Source: Theristus sp. LFF4_11 (lineage: Eukaryota; Nematoda; Chromadorea; Monhysterida; Xyalidae). Taken from it: a stretch of DNA of 64,000 bases. This document shows, piece after piece, positions 49,801-57,840 of the stretch (the stretch's first letter is position 1; each line of letters begins with the position of its first letter). The notes below the pieces were generated by a model. The model ran no database searches. It was not told where the DNA came from and saw only the letters and a program-made list of their open reading frames with translations. The translations under genes were made by a program, and so were the position numbers. The stretch lies in assembly GCA_030248135.1 (NCBI GenBank), contig JASANC010004703.1:62001-126000 (forward strand), in the 5' to 3' direction.

Positions 49801-52800
49801 ATCTGTTAACTGGTTCGTTTTATCATAGATGATGTTTCATTGCGAACTTTGTCCTGGCAAATGCTGAAATTTCTTCGGTTCTTCTGTGGGTCAACACACA
49901 CTGGTTTAGACGGCTTTTCGGTTTTTTGTTTGGTTCACTGATTTTGAAAACATCTCGTTTTCGTGTCATAAGTGATGTTACTCAAATGTGATTTCGGTTG
50001 AATTTTACGAGATGAGGCGTGCGATTTTACAGTTGTCCGTTTATTTCTTCGTTTTGTACTGAAAGTTGGTTGAACCGTCCTTAATTGAGTTCTTTACATC
50101 AAAGTTGTTTGTTCGATCAATTTATCGAGTTTACAATAAAATATTTGCTCGTTATGTCGTGGTTTTGCTGAACGGCTTTTTTGTTGCTTCCTTGGAACAA
50201 CGTTGGAAAGCAAACGCCAATTTTTTTCTCGAAAATGCGAATGGACTTCCTTAACTGTTTCTCAGAAAACAAGAAACGACTTCATTCACGCTGCGTGCAG
50301 GTATTGTACCGCTAATCAACGCATTGCCCTTACTTCAACAAGGTGATACGCCAACATTGGAGGTTAGTCTGATAATTCAGCTTTTGAGGCAATCGAATAT
50401 CTTTCGACTATTTTTATACAAGTTGGTCATTGGTTGTTGAATTCTACCAAATTCTGCAGATGGATGGCAGTTGTGCGCAAGAGACGGCGAAGTCCGAGTC
50501 AATGGACACCAGTACGGTCACGGAAGAGCAAACACAAATGCAGATAAACAGCGGCGACATGAAAAGCGACAAGGTGCGGGTACTACTGTTTTCTGATTCC
50601 GTTTTCTCATGAATTCAATGTCGGCACTTTTTTATTGTTGTTTTTCAGACAGCCAACCGTAGCATTGCCGACATCGACAACACACCATTGTCAGTGCTGT
50701 TGTCTGATCTGAACCCATTGTGGGACTCACTGTCGCAAACACTCTCACTACTCGACCATGCTGACGACCCGAATGCGGTGCTCATACTGAAAGAGGCCTC
50801 TGAGGCATTCTTTCTCGTGCACACTGACTCGCTCCGGCTGCAACAGGCCAAAGACAGACTCAGTAAAGAGTCTGCCAGAAAGCACGATGTTAGTGCTTCT
50901 CTAGGTTTATTATTCGAGCATGTTTTCACCAATTTCGAAAACACTCAGCTGCCAAACTCCGGTGGCGTGGTGATGAGGGATGGTTTACGATCTCATGGCG
51001 TTTCCATAAGCACTGGACACCACTTATCTAAGCTCAGTTTCGAATGCCGCTGGCTGATATTTACATTACATCGAACAAAAAATCCAGCAGGTTTTGAAGG
51101 GAACCAGTGGGAAAAACCAGCGGGCAACAACGACAATAGCTTCGCAGAATGGCGTACTCGTTATAGCGCCGTTGTTCTGCAGTGTGCGACATTGATTTTT
51201 GTGCGATTGCTTTTGCAACAGAGCGCCGCGACAGCAGCGCCGCCCGAGACGCCGGTGGCCGCGGGCGTGCCTTCGGTGGTGCAGCAGACACCGTCCGTCT
51301 CGGAGACGCCTTCAGCCGCTGCGCACGCCTCGCTGCCAGACGACGTGAAGAAGATGCTGAAGTTTGCCAGTGCGTGCTGCTGCTAGACTGCCTTTTGTAA
51401 CAGACAACTTTGTAGCTAATAAGAAAGAACTCGAGGAAACTGGAATTTTGCAAGGTGTTTTTTCAAAGTTTTCATGTTTAAAAAAAGATTTTTAAGATTT
51501 TGCGGAATTTTTCACAAAACCTTTTCCAGCTGATCACCGCCGAGTGCTGAACCAGATACTGAGACAACAGAAGGACCCCCTTTCGGACGGTCCATTCTCC
51601 GTGCTGACCGACTATCCACGTCTGTTGGACTTTGACGTGAAACGAACGTACTTCGAACGACAGCTGAAGCAACTGTCGGAGCGGCACCAGTTAGTTTCGA
51701 CTTGTCATTCATCAGTTAGTTTTGATTCATTGTTAGGCAAAGTGACATTGTCATTGTGTATTGACCGTGAAAGTTATTCCGGCTTAATGACAACAGACAT
51801 TGCTGGTGTCACTGTGTATTTTCACTGTTCCCAAAAGCCCAGCCACCGTTCGCATTTCGATTGCAGCCGTGAAGACGTCGCCATTCGCATTCGTCGTGCG
51901 TCCATCTTCCTGGATAGCTACCGCGAGTGTTTTCGTCTTCGGCCGGAACAGTGGAAATCGCGGTTCTTCATCGTGTTCGAGGGCGAGGAGGGCCAGGACG
52001 CTGGCGGACTGCTGCGCGAGTGGTACCAGGTGAGCTGACGACCATTGTGCTCACGAGTGCCATTGTTTTTGTAGTCGTTTTACTCGATGTTTCGTGAGAA
52101 AACAAGCAGAACAGTTTGGCTGGCATTTTCGCTAATAATAGGTCTTCAACTCACTATTTTTTGTTTTACCACACTTTCAGATCATCACACGCGAGATCTT
52201 CAACCCCGACTACGCACTGTTCATGACGTCACCGGGTGACCGTGTGACCTACATGATCAATCGCGCCTCATACGTCAATCAGGAGCATCTGCAGTATTTC
52301 AGGGTGCGTCTGCTTGGTTTGTTCACATAGTATCGCAATCGAATTCAATCACTCACAATCGCAAAAATGCTGAATCGAAAAATTGCAAGTTTTGCTGTAA
52401 CAGTTTCGCCTTTTTTAACACTCTTTTTTAACACGCCTGTAACTCTTTTTGCTCAGTCGTTTTTATTTCCAGTTTGTGGGCCGTCTGATTGCAAAGGCAA
52501 TTTACGACAACAAACAGTTGGACTGCTATTTCACACGAGCTTTCTACGAGCACATCCTCAACAAACGGGTCGGGTGCGTGCGTGTGGTTTTTGCTGTGGC
52601 TGAGCAGGGACATACGAAAAACTGGCACCAATCACCAAAGCAATGTTGTTATTGTTGTGCAGCTATCGCGACATCGAAACCGAAGACCCGGGTCTGTTCT
52701 CGTCGCTGGAGTGCATGCTGAACACACCGATCGACGAACTCGGCTTGGATCTCACGTTCACGTTTGTCGTACGTGCTTTTCAGTCGTGTTTCCGATGCTT

Positions 52801-53778
52801 CATCAAACTCGGTTCTTTTGTCATTTCTGTGCATTTTATCCTTACCTTGCCGTCTTTTTCAGCACGACGAATTTGGCGCTCGATCAACGTGTGAACTGAA
52901 ACCGGGTGGCGCGCAGATTCCGGTGACCGATGAAAACAAGCGGGAATATGTCCAGCTGCTGTGTCACATGAAAATGACCGGTGCGTGCATTTTGTTCAGT
53001 GACGCTTTTCAAGTGATTCGTTTTGTCATTTGCTTTTGCACGTAAAGTGTCTGGTGTCAAATTGAGCAAACGCAGCATTTTAGAGTCAGTACGCCAACAA
53101 CTGGATGCTTTTCTGGAAGGGTTCTACGAAATCATTCCGAAACGACTGATTGCGATTTTTGACGAACAAGAATTGGAGCTGTTGATCAGTGGGCTGCCGG
53201 AGGTTGACATTGATGACTTGCAGCGCAACACCGACTACAGAAATTACACGAAGGAGTCACCGCAGGTGAACGGGCGGTTCCGTAAAAGCACATCGTATTT
53301 CGATTTCTGAAAATAGACAGACGTTGGCTCAATTAATGAATAAAACTTTCAGTTCGAATCACCAAGGGCAGCTTTCTTGTGTTGTTTGCAGATCAAGTGG
53401 TTGTGGCAGGCGTTGCGTGGCTGTGCGCAAGAGGACCGCGCCAAGTTCCTGCAGTTCATCACGGGCACCAGCAAAGTGCCACTGCAGGGTTTCGCGAACC
53501 TCGAGGGCATGAACGGGCCGCAGCGTTTCTCGGTGCACTTGGACACGCGCAGCACCGACCGGCTGCCGCAGGCGCACACCTGGTTCGCTTTCCATCAGTT
53601 TTTTTCTCTCTGTTTATGTTGGCGTTTTCATTTGTTTGTCGCGGTTTGGTCGTTTCATTTCGTTCCGTTTTGCAGCTTCAACCAACTCGACCTGCCCGCG
53701 TATGAGTCGTTCGAAAAGCTGCAGAAAATGCTGATGACCGCCATACACGAGTGCACGGAGGGATTCGGCTTCGCATAG
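16494..53778 (+). CDS. HUWE1-type giant HECT E3 ubiquitin ligase (eel-1 ortholog)
   Basis: About 86 exons give about 4,923 residues (human 4,374), ending at TAG 53776-53778. The N-terminus [12 protein letters not shown] matches the HUWE1 start MKVDRTKLKKTP, which fixes the start at 16494. In order come armadillo-type N-terminal regions, a UBA, a UIM, a WWE, an acidic region, three UBM-like motifs and a C-terminal HECT domain with the catalytic Cys in AHTCFNQLD. In animals HUWE1 ubiquitinates many substrates in nucleus and cytoplasm (p53, Mcl-1, Myc regulation, quality control). Exon phases agree throughout and the sum of exons is a multiple of three. Extra length comes from Asn-, Ala/Asp- and Ser/Thr-rich linkers. 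One break: between the exon starting at 17136 and the next at 21504, about 55-60 expected residues are missing and a repeat element abuts the coding sequence. Poly(A) signal AATAAA at 53979. Exons are listed in the domain entries. Confidence 0.96.
17204..19860 (-). mobile_element. Satellite-bearing element, right copy, inside HUWE1
   Basis: This is an inverted copy of 1-2783. It starts with the 48-nt hairpin (17204-17251), then the end segment (17252-17510), two to three copies of the ~172-bp tandem repeat (17510-17900), the transition segment (17900-18080) and about 12 copies of the ~148-bp satellite (18060-19860) in reverse orientation. Copies near the outer end are more diverged. The hairpin boundary coincides with the loss of similarity to the left copy. 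The far boundary is not defined; it lies between 19860 and 21500. Confidence 0.9.
19931..20920. mobile_element. Inverted repeat (139-bp arms) enclosing a SINE-like copy
   Basis: Arms 19931-20069 and 20782-20920 are near-identical reverse complements (outer ends ATTATCTAAAAATGCG and its complement). The 712-bp interior holds a copy of the GGTACC-core repeat at 20099-20235 and a CGTTTT-type microsatellite at about 20308-20330. A reading frame of 166 aa at 19942-20442 runs across the arm and the core and is not a gene. The structure lies in the HUWE1 gap between exon 4 and the next recognisable exon. Confidence 0.75.
20921..21503. other. Unassigned part of the HUWE1 interval
   Basis: This segment between the inverted repeat and the next HUWE1 exon was read in all frames for the missing armadillo residues (human ...SSIEHLTTLL...VVLAVLNLLY...). 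Nothing similar was found. It ends in a TTGCAG acceptor at 21498-21503. Confidence 0.5.
21504..26298 (+). other. HUWE1 exons 5-18, N-terminal armadillo-type region
   Basis: Exons 21504-21666, 21813-21943, 22167-22335, 22624-22828, 23174-23481, 23744-23931, 24173-24392, 24549-24839, 25013-25153, 25242-25322, 25391-25497, 25582 to 25741 or 25753, 25822-25922, 26128-26298. Landmarks matching HUWE1: [109 protein letters not shown]. Exons 11-12 are Thr/Ser-rich linkers with long ACC/ACA runs. Exon 16 has an ambiguous end: a GC donor (25742) or a GT donor (25754) both keep frame. The intron 23482-23743 has an atypical acceptor (GTTAAG) and holds a SINE-like fragment. Confidence 0.9.
23640..23700 (-). 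mobile_element. Fragment of GGTACC-core SINE-like family
   Basis: Read on the minus strand the segment contains GGTTCCAGTAACCCGAAGG then TACCGAGCTCCGGTGG, matching the cores at 14169 and 20099. It lies in a HUWE1 intron, immediately upstream of an atypical splice acceptor, so it may be the reason that intron is unusual. Confidence 0.6.
28420..28479 (+). repeat. Interspersed ~57-bp repeat, copy 1
   Basis: A block starting CATGGTGTCTTATACTTCTC and continuing through ATGCCGTGCAATGCAG to AATAAAGCTG. It matches 44083-44139 with few differences. Both copies are in HUWE1 introns, in the same orientation, and end with an AATAAA motif, as the tail of a retroposed sequence might. Confidence 0.7.
29311..29404 (+). 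repeat. Interspersed ~94-bp repeat, intronic copy
   Basis: This block matches 9311-9403: GAAGGAGGC(T/G)GAGTAATG, then TTGAATGA, GTGGAAAAGC, GCACAG, and TTTCGCGCC(T/C)GAACGTA. The intronic copy lies in the HUWE1 intron 29221-29707; the other copy is intergenic, 20 kb away. Family unknown. Confidence 0.75.
31266..31345 (-). mobile_element. tRNA-like SINE head in a HUWE1 intron
   Basis: On the minus strand the segment reads as a tRNA-like body. The acceptor ends CCCTCG / CGAGGG pair over six positions, a TGGCCTGGTGG A-box-like segment follows, and a perfect T stem CGGGG / CCCCG carries the 7-nt loop GATCGAG. The anticodon arm does not fold canonically, so a pseudogene or SINE head is more likely than a working tRNA gene. 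It lies inside the intron 31131-31450. Confidence 0.55.
31699..31836 (+). other. HUWE1 UBA domain (exon 32)
   Basis: One phase-0 exon encodes [20 protein letters not shown] followed by [11 protein letters not shown], a UBA three-helix bundle with the MGF loop, about residues 1605-1640. It aligns with human QLMDMGFTREHAMEALLNT. UBA domains bind ubiquitin. The domain is followed by a basic GRGRARGG stretch. Confidence 0.95.
32244..32507 (+). other. HUWE1 UIM-containing exon (exon 33)
   Basis: A phase-0 exon encodes an Ala/Pro-rich linker, then [15 protein letters not shown], a ubiquitin-interacting motif with the conserved A-x-x-x-S pattern (AIELS), matching human EEDQMMRAIAMSLGQ. It sits at about residues 1715-1730 and gives a second ubiquitin-binding element next to the UBA. 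Confidence 0.93.
32593..34459 (+). other. HUWE1 exons 34-38, linker and helical region
   Basis: Exons 32593-33079 (the longest, Ser/Thr/Ala-rich and apparently disordered), 33319-33491, 33772-33909, 34115-34254, 34372-34459. The last encodes [16 protein letters not shown], matching human WITPVLLLIDFYEKTA just before the WWE. The end of the 33772 exon is placed at 33909 (AAT then GTGCGT) because downstream in-frame sequence looks repetitive rather than coding; this boundary is moderately supported. Confidence 0.83.
34582..34809 (+). other. HUWE1 WWE domain (exon 39)
   Basis: One phase-0 exon encodes [17 protein letters not shown], then [16 protein letters not shown] and [10 protein letters not shown]. 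It shows the paired Trp, the Trp of the second strand and the final Glu-position replacement typical of the HUWE1 WWE (human NNNWRWFDDRSGRWCSY). The residues are about 2081-2156. WWE domains bind poly-ADP-ribose or mediate protein contacts; whether this one binds ADP-ribose is not shown. Confidence 0.95.
35050..37913 (+). other. HUWE1 exons 40-47
   Basis: Exons 35050-35198, 35275-35410, 35740-35993, 36063-36162, 36250-36406, 36566-36804, 37057-37233, 37497-37913. Landmarks: [16 protein letters not shown] (human LCLRLTRDHKYAMMFA), [31 protein letters not shown] and [20 protein letters not shown] (human VNDLARVPHSLDLSSPN). The acceptor at 35739 was chosen over an earlier TAG because only it keeps phase. 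Exon 47 ends in an 11-residue Asn run (AAC repeat, about 37808-37843). Confidence 0.9.
36857..36990 (+). mobile_element. GGTACC-core SINE-like copy in a HUWE1 intron
   Basis: The segment contains CCGGAAGGTACCAAAC, then CCAATGCCCT and GAGAGGGGCAG blocks in the same order and spacing as the copy at 20099 (ACCCGAAGGTACCAAAC, CCAATACCCT, GAGGGGGGCAG). It lies in the intron 36805-37056. Confidence 0.65.
38654..38709. mobile_element. Small palindromic element, intronic copy 1
   Basis: A 56-bp near-palindrome starting TAGGAATGGAGCCGGATCC and ending GCCGGATCCATCCCTA, in the HUWE1 intron 38575-38776. It is the short version of the element at 60974-61056. It is flanked by ATGGT on both sides at slightly different offsets, a possible target duplication. 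Confidence 0.6.
38837..40016. other. Long HUWE1 intron with homopolymer tracts
   Basis: An 1,180-bp intron, much longer than its neighbours. It contains an A-rich zone, a T-rich tract at about 39421-39530 and an AAAAC microsatellite at about 39790-39813. Reading frames across it are low-complexity artefacts. No coding or RNA feature is seen. Confidence 0.7.
41747..43680 (+). other. HUWE1 exons 55-59
   Basis: Exons 41747-42130, 42396-42668, 42845-43060, 43165-43417, 43507-43680. The second encodes [20 protein letters not shown] and [16 protein letters not shown], matching human [20 protein letters not shown] and VSIVNHLEFLRDEELEE. The third and following exons are charged and then Ala/Thr/Gln-rich, as in the human linker before the UBM motifs. 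All phases join (0, 0, 0, 1, 1). Confidence 0.9.
43867..44767 (+). other. HUWE1 UBM-like repeats (exons 60-62)
   Basis: Exons 43867-44048, 44211-44357 and 44594-44767 each carry one copy of a ubiquitin-binding-motif-like helix: [36 protein letters not shown] (split across two exons) and [19 protein letters not shown]. Each has the Leu-Pro core. Human HUWE1 has three corresponding motifs (DPSFLAALPDDIRREVL and so on). One motif per exon fits an origin by exon duplication. Confidence 0.93.
44083..44139 (+). repeat. Interspersed ~57-bp repeat, copy 2
   Basis: A block starting CATGGTGTCTTACACTTCTC and running through ATGCCGTGCACTGCAG to AATAAAACTG. It lies in the HUWE1 intron 44049-44210 and matches 28420-28479. 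Confidence 0.7.
48486..48650 (+). repeat. Coding minisatellite, 9/12-bp units
   Basis: Tandem units of GCTGCTGAT and GCTGCTGCTAAT type inside a HUWE1 exon encode about 55 residues of Ala interspersed with Asp and Asn. Spacing is mostly 12 bp with some 9-bp units. It keeps the frame. Long frames on other strands here (poly-Leu/Met, poly-Ser/Ile) are shadows of this repeat. Confidence 0.9.
48994..50265. other. Long HUWE1 intron, T-rich
   Basis: A 1,272-bp intron, rich in T, with TTTTGTTTT-type tracts. No further exon was found by frame; the 90-aa frame at 49108-49380 has no similarity to HUWE1 and its composition is intron-like. Confidence 0.65.
51222..53778 (+). other. HUWE1 exons 77-86, HECT catalytic domain
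   Basis: Exons 51222-51369, 51530-51689, 51867-52029, 52181-52303, 52473-52573, 52663-52768, 52863-52980, 53084-53265, 53392-53582, 53676-53778. HECT spans about residues 4562-4923. Landmarks: [40 protein letters not shown] (E2-binding N lobe), [40 protein letters not shown], and the C-lobe [16 protein letters not shown]. The catalytic Cys codon is split TG/C by the last intron and lies 33 residues before the end, as in human. All residues needed for a transthiolation HECT ligase appear intact. Confidence 0.97.
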
Positions 53779-53978
53779 GGTTTCAAGTTCGAAACGTTCC
53801 AAGCAAACTCGGTGTGCTGGTGTACTGCAAACAATTCGTGTACTTGAATGTTGTTGTTGTTTTACCAGTTGTATCGTTGGTTGCTGTGATTCATGTGCCG
53901 TTTGAAACCTTTTTGTCAACACGTTTTGTTCATTCTGTTGTGGGCGTGCGTAACCATTATCTGCGTATTTGATCAAAA

Positions 53979-53984
53979 ATAAAA
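53979..53984 (+). terminator. Poly(A) signal of HUWE1
   Basis: AATAAA, about 200 bp after the HUWE1 stop codon and 300 bp before the caveolin start; it is the first canonical signal in that interval. Confidence 0.6.
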
Positions 53985-54249
53985 CCTCTATATTTGCGTT
54001 TGGAATCAAAACTGTACATGTATCGTATTGATAATAGCTGGGATTTGCAATGTGACTGGTGACAATTCGCAATCGCAAAATGTATGTAAATCGGTATTAC
54101 AAACATTCCTCAAAAACACTAAAAAATGGTGTCATTGACACGACAAACTCATTTTCAGCAGTCATATTTGTGCAAGTTCCATCAGTCAAGTACCACTCAG
54201 AACAGTCTAATGGTTGGTACCACTGAAAGTTAATGTGCTGATAGCTTTC

Positions 54250-54251
54250 AG
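54250..54251 (+). promoter_or_regulatory. Candidate 3' splice or trans-splice acceptor before caveolin
   Basis: ATAGCTTTCAG ends 29 bp before the caveolin ATG. In a spliced-leader organism this would be a trans-splice site; otherwise it could end an intron in the 5' UTR. No matching coding exon was found upstream. Confidence 0.4.
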
Positions 54252-54280
54252 ATATATCACAAAAAGATAGCAATAAAATA

Positions 54281-55176
54281 ATGGGTAAAAAGGAGAATCC
54301 CATCACTGAGGAGGCTCGGTTCGACGCAGCAGCGAACGAACAGTCGCAGGGTGTCGATGAAGCTGAGCCAGCTGAGTTTGACCTGAATGAACGCGATCCA
54401 CACAAAATAAACCAACATTTGCGGGTAAACGAAACCGCATTTGTTTCACGACTTTGTATCAAGCAATTCGGAATTTTATAACTGATCTGGTTGTAATATT
54501 CAGTTGACATTCACGGACATCATCGCAGAGCCAGACAGTGGCTCATACAGCCACGATAAAGTATGGACGCTCAGCCACAAGGTTTGCCGATACCATTATG
54601 TTTTATGTTCAAATGAATGTTTTTTATATTTTTGTTACTTCCGTAAAAAAGACACCAGTTTGCCAAAAGTGTCAAAAGACCTAAAGAATGATTTCACGTC
54701 AACATTTGAAAGTTTCAAAAAAATGGTACATTACAATCAGGTTTTCACCGGCAGCAAAAGTCTGTGCTACCGAATTTTGACGTTGTTCTGTGCGATTCCG
54801 ATTGCTTGCTGCCTGGGTTGTCAGTTCGCATGTCTTAGCTGCAATTACATCTGGTATGGTATACTTGTTCGATAAAAGTGCACAATAATTGTTTGGTGAA
54901 TGGATCGTAGTTGCTGATTGACAAATCAAAAGTAATTATGTGTGCTGCAGCAAAAATGCGTGAAGAAAAAATGATTTATCTGTTGTGTCCAGGTGTGTGA
55001 CTCCCGCAATTCGCATGTTCGAGGTGGCCATGGTGTCTATTCGACGGGTGTTTTCGACCATCGTTAAATCGCTGTTGGTGCCAGTGTTCTCTGCGTTCGC
55101 TTATGTCGCATCCAAAATTCGTGTGATGCACATTGACAAGAAGGTGCCCGTGGCAAAGTTTGTCGATGAAATTTAG
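54281..55176 (+). CDS. Caveolin
   Basis: Four exons (54281-54424, 54504-54581, 54741-54853, 54993-55176) give 172 residues; the total of 519 nt closes the frame with TAG. The acidic N-terminus is followed by FTDIIAEPDSGSYSHDKVW, the caveolin signature region (FEDVIAEP in vertebrates), then VFTGSKSLCYRILTLFCAIP, the scaffolding domain running into the intramembrane hairpin (about residues 75-110), then IWCVTPAIRMF (vertebrate IWAVVPCIKSF). The C-terminal segment is amphipathic and ends KFVDEI. Caveolins insert a hairpin into the inner leaflet of the plasma membrane, oligomerise and scaffold membrane domains or endocytic traffic. The hairpin is Cys-rich (CCLGCQFACLSC), so palmitoylation is plausible. 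HUWE1 ends 503 bp upstream on the same strand. The second intron could also be retained in frame, since the frame is open through it. Confidence 0.93.
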
Positions 55177-57840
55177 ACGTGCTTGCAATGTGGCGAAGCG
55201 AAAAGCAACCGCTGAAGATATCAAAAAACTCGAAGCGGTTTTTCTCTCGATTAAAAATCTAAAACCATTAAATGTAAAAAATATGCTGCCGTTCACTTTG
55301 TAGCGTTTTACCCATTCAATGTGTTCAACTTACCCATAAAAAGACGTATGGCTGAAACTCTTGTATTATGTCAAGTGAGATTTAAGTGACTTCGCAGAAG
55401 TTATATAATTTTGACGGCGAGGCTTTCTTCATACGTGGTATAACAGGTTTTTTCTGGGTTTAAAAACAATTAATTCATTGGCAATATTTCAACGGTTGAA
55501 CCAGTGACATATTGTACTTTTTGAAAAAGTTTGGAAAATTCGTTGCGTATTTGTTGTGTTGGTTTTCTTTCAGGTTTTCCCGTTTCTTGATTTGCGTGAA
55601 AAGTTTTCAAATTCAAAAAACTCTTTGATTGATAGCAAAGCATATACCAAATAATCGTCACTTTTTTCACTCATCTTGCATTCATCATTTTTGATTGCAA
55701 AAAACCGATCTAAAATTGAAAAGTTTTGTTGTCCCTGGTGGTTTCGACCCTTGCATCATTACCGCGACGGATTCAAAGCGGGACAGCCTGCCACTGCGTC
55801 ATCCCGCCTGACAAGAAAAGTGCGCTAACTGAGGTGTTACTACCGTAAAAACTGCGTATAACAAAAGTGATGTTTGAAATTTCTTTTTCTCAAGTGGTGA
55901 TTGGTTTGTCATTCAAACCCGTCACGTTTTTATCCGTTTTTATTCATTTTTCCTGCTTTGTATCGACAACTGGGACTTAAGTTTCATAAAACTTAGCAGT
56001 CCAATAGTGCTACTGCTACATGACAGAGCCCCTGATCCTGAATAAAATCATGAAGCATCACAGTAGCGTTTTTTTTCACGTGAACTGATTCGCCAATGTC
56101 TGCTCTTCAACATGAAGTTGGAAAATTATGTGTTGATTTCTTTCAGTGGTGTGGTGTAAGCACTAACTTCAACTTCAACTTCAACTTGTATTGAACACGC
56201 AGTACCACCTGCAAAACACATGGTGAGTACTACTACTCCTACTCCTAAGTTTTTTTTTTAAACTGGCCCCTGCAGTTAAACTGCTACTCCACTCAGCGCA
56301 GTACATGTACACGACGCCGCCACGCCTATCCGCCGCCTACCGCTCCCCGCCACTCTGCGAAATCCAGCAGCCAGTTCTTCTGACAGATTTTGGATAAAGC
56401 TGGACTGGAGTTCGAAAGGAAACCCAACCCGACATGAAAGTTTGCAGGCTCCACTCGCTGCAATTTGCGGGACTCCAGTTCGCAATGCAAGAAGTTCGCT
56501 GTTTGCGGTTTCGCCAGGTAGACGCATACCCGCTGGCTCGTCAGTGCGACGGACACCAGTCAGAACTGCCGAAGCTGTTTTACCACAGACAGATCTTATA
56601 GTCTGGGTAAAATATCAGCGAACCTATGAAGACCGTTGAGGTTTGATTTGAGGACTACTGTAGAATTATTAAACTGATATAGACTGGTCGTATGCTCATG
56701 AGTTATTATGCGCTGCATGTTTGGTAGGAAGGATGGCATGCTCGTCAATGGCAAACCACGAGTTGCAATGTCACACGGTCACACCATATGGCCTGATTCG
56801 AGAACTATGTAGGATATGTTGTTGTAAGACAAAGGGATGCAGAACTGCAGAGCTGAAACCTAGAATAATTCAAGTTTAAAAAACCGTTATGGTGCGAAAA
56901 GCTTGTTTTCAACGCAGCGCCTGTAATTTGCATCAAATCAATCATGGGCAACACAGGGAGCCATTGTATTACAAAGAGCGCTGACACTGCACTGCTGGTG
57001 TGGCCGTGCAATGCAGTGTCGTCTCGTCCCAGCCCGTACCCACATGCCGCACAGACATCAAGACATGTACCTTGTCTGTGTCTGTGTGACCGCAGTCTGC
57101 GCTGTGTGTTGTGCACTGAATGTTTCACATCACGCACACACACGCACAGACAGATGCGAGTGCTGCGGTGACTGCGCTCGCGCTGCTGCTGTGGTTTTTT
57201 TGGCCGTTTTCACACACAGACGCACGACGTTCACTGGTGTTTTCGCCTCTTGTTCACTGATGGCAATTTTGCTCGCTGTTGCCGACAAAAAAAATCAGAA
57301 TATTCTATCCACTTTTGCGTTTTTTTGTTGTTGCAACCGGCCTTCGCGTCTTCTCCCGCTCGCATCGAAGCGACACGCCACGGATTTGTGTTGTTTCTGC
57401 CCGCGTGCTTGCCTTGCACGTTCTTCGTGTTTTTTCAAAACTCCGCGACCGGCAACAGAGAAACTGAATTGCAAATTTCTTTTTCTGTTTTTCTTTGCAA
57501 AACCAAAAGGCGTTCGCAATAATTCGTTTCTAGCGCCAGCCGCCAGCCAGACTGAGGACCGGTTGCAGCCGTAATGCGAACCTAATTTTCATTTGGAGCT
57601 CATTGCAAATGTGTTGCATTTCGCCTCACTTCACTTTGCACAGTGAAAGGACATGCTAAATCCCAGAACTGACCATTCTTCGGTTATTTCTTTCGTTTCT
57701 TTGACTTTTTCCTCTGAAAATGTTGAATTTCAGGACCTGCACCAAACCAGCCAGTGCCAGCAGGCTTCCGAGAGTTGTAACTGTCGGTTTAAACCCAATA
57801 TATAAAATGAATAGGTTCGGATTGAGTTATTGATTTGTAC
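55177..57840. other. Intergenic stretch between caveolin and ZSWIM8
   Basis: No gene is supported. ATTAAA at 55266 may be the caveolin poly(A) signal. A tRNA-like fragment lies at 55735-55815. Positions 56276-56350 and 57140-57200 are relatively GC-rich and could be promoter sequence of the next gene. A 66-aa minus-strand frame at 55470-55670 and a 187-aa plus-strand frame at 57011-57574 have no recognisable domain and lack supporting splice context. Confidence 0.5.
55735..55815 (-). pseudogene. Degenerate tRNA-like sequence
   Basis: On the minus strand the segment shows an A-box-like TGACGCAGTGGCAGG and a B-box-like GGGTCGAAACC about 50 nt later. The acceptor stem does not pair, and the GCGGGA / TCCCGC pairing present is internal. 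It is most likely a tRNA pseudogene or SINE fragment. Confidence 0.4.

Larger units (their letters stand above)
45255..50888 (+). other. HUWE1 exons 63-76, region before HECT
   Basis: Exons 45255-45570, 45869-46060, 46155-46285, 46371-46557, 46760-46915, 47009-47201, 47281-47419, 47587-47782, 47944-48092, 48350-48685, 48971-48993, 50266-50362, 50460-50573, 50649-50888. Landmarks: [109 protein letters not shown]. The 23-nt exon at 48971-48993 was inferred because only it links phase 0 to phase 2 and gives [15 protein letters not shown] across the junction. The intron after it is 1,272 bp. Confidence 0.87.

Noticed and set aside
54582..54740. Caveolin with the second intron retained (the frame is open through it)
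   Set aside because: Good GT and CAG borders are present, and the intron sequence interrupts the conserved signature-to-scaffolding spacing; a minor isoform is possible but not supported.
57011..57574. 187-aa plus-strand frame upstream of ZSWIM8
   Set aside because: Cys/His-rich composition reflects CAC/CAG-type low complexity and GC-rich sequence; no domain, and it does not splice in frame to the ZSWIM8 start.
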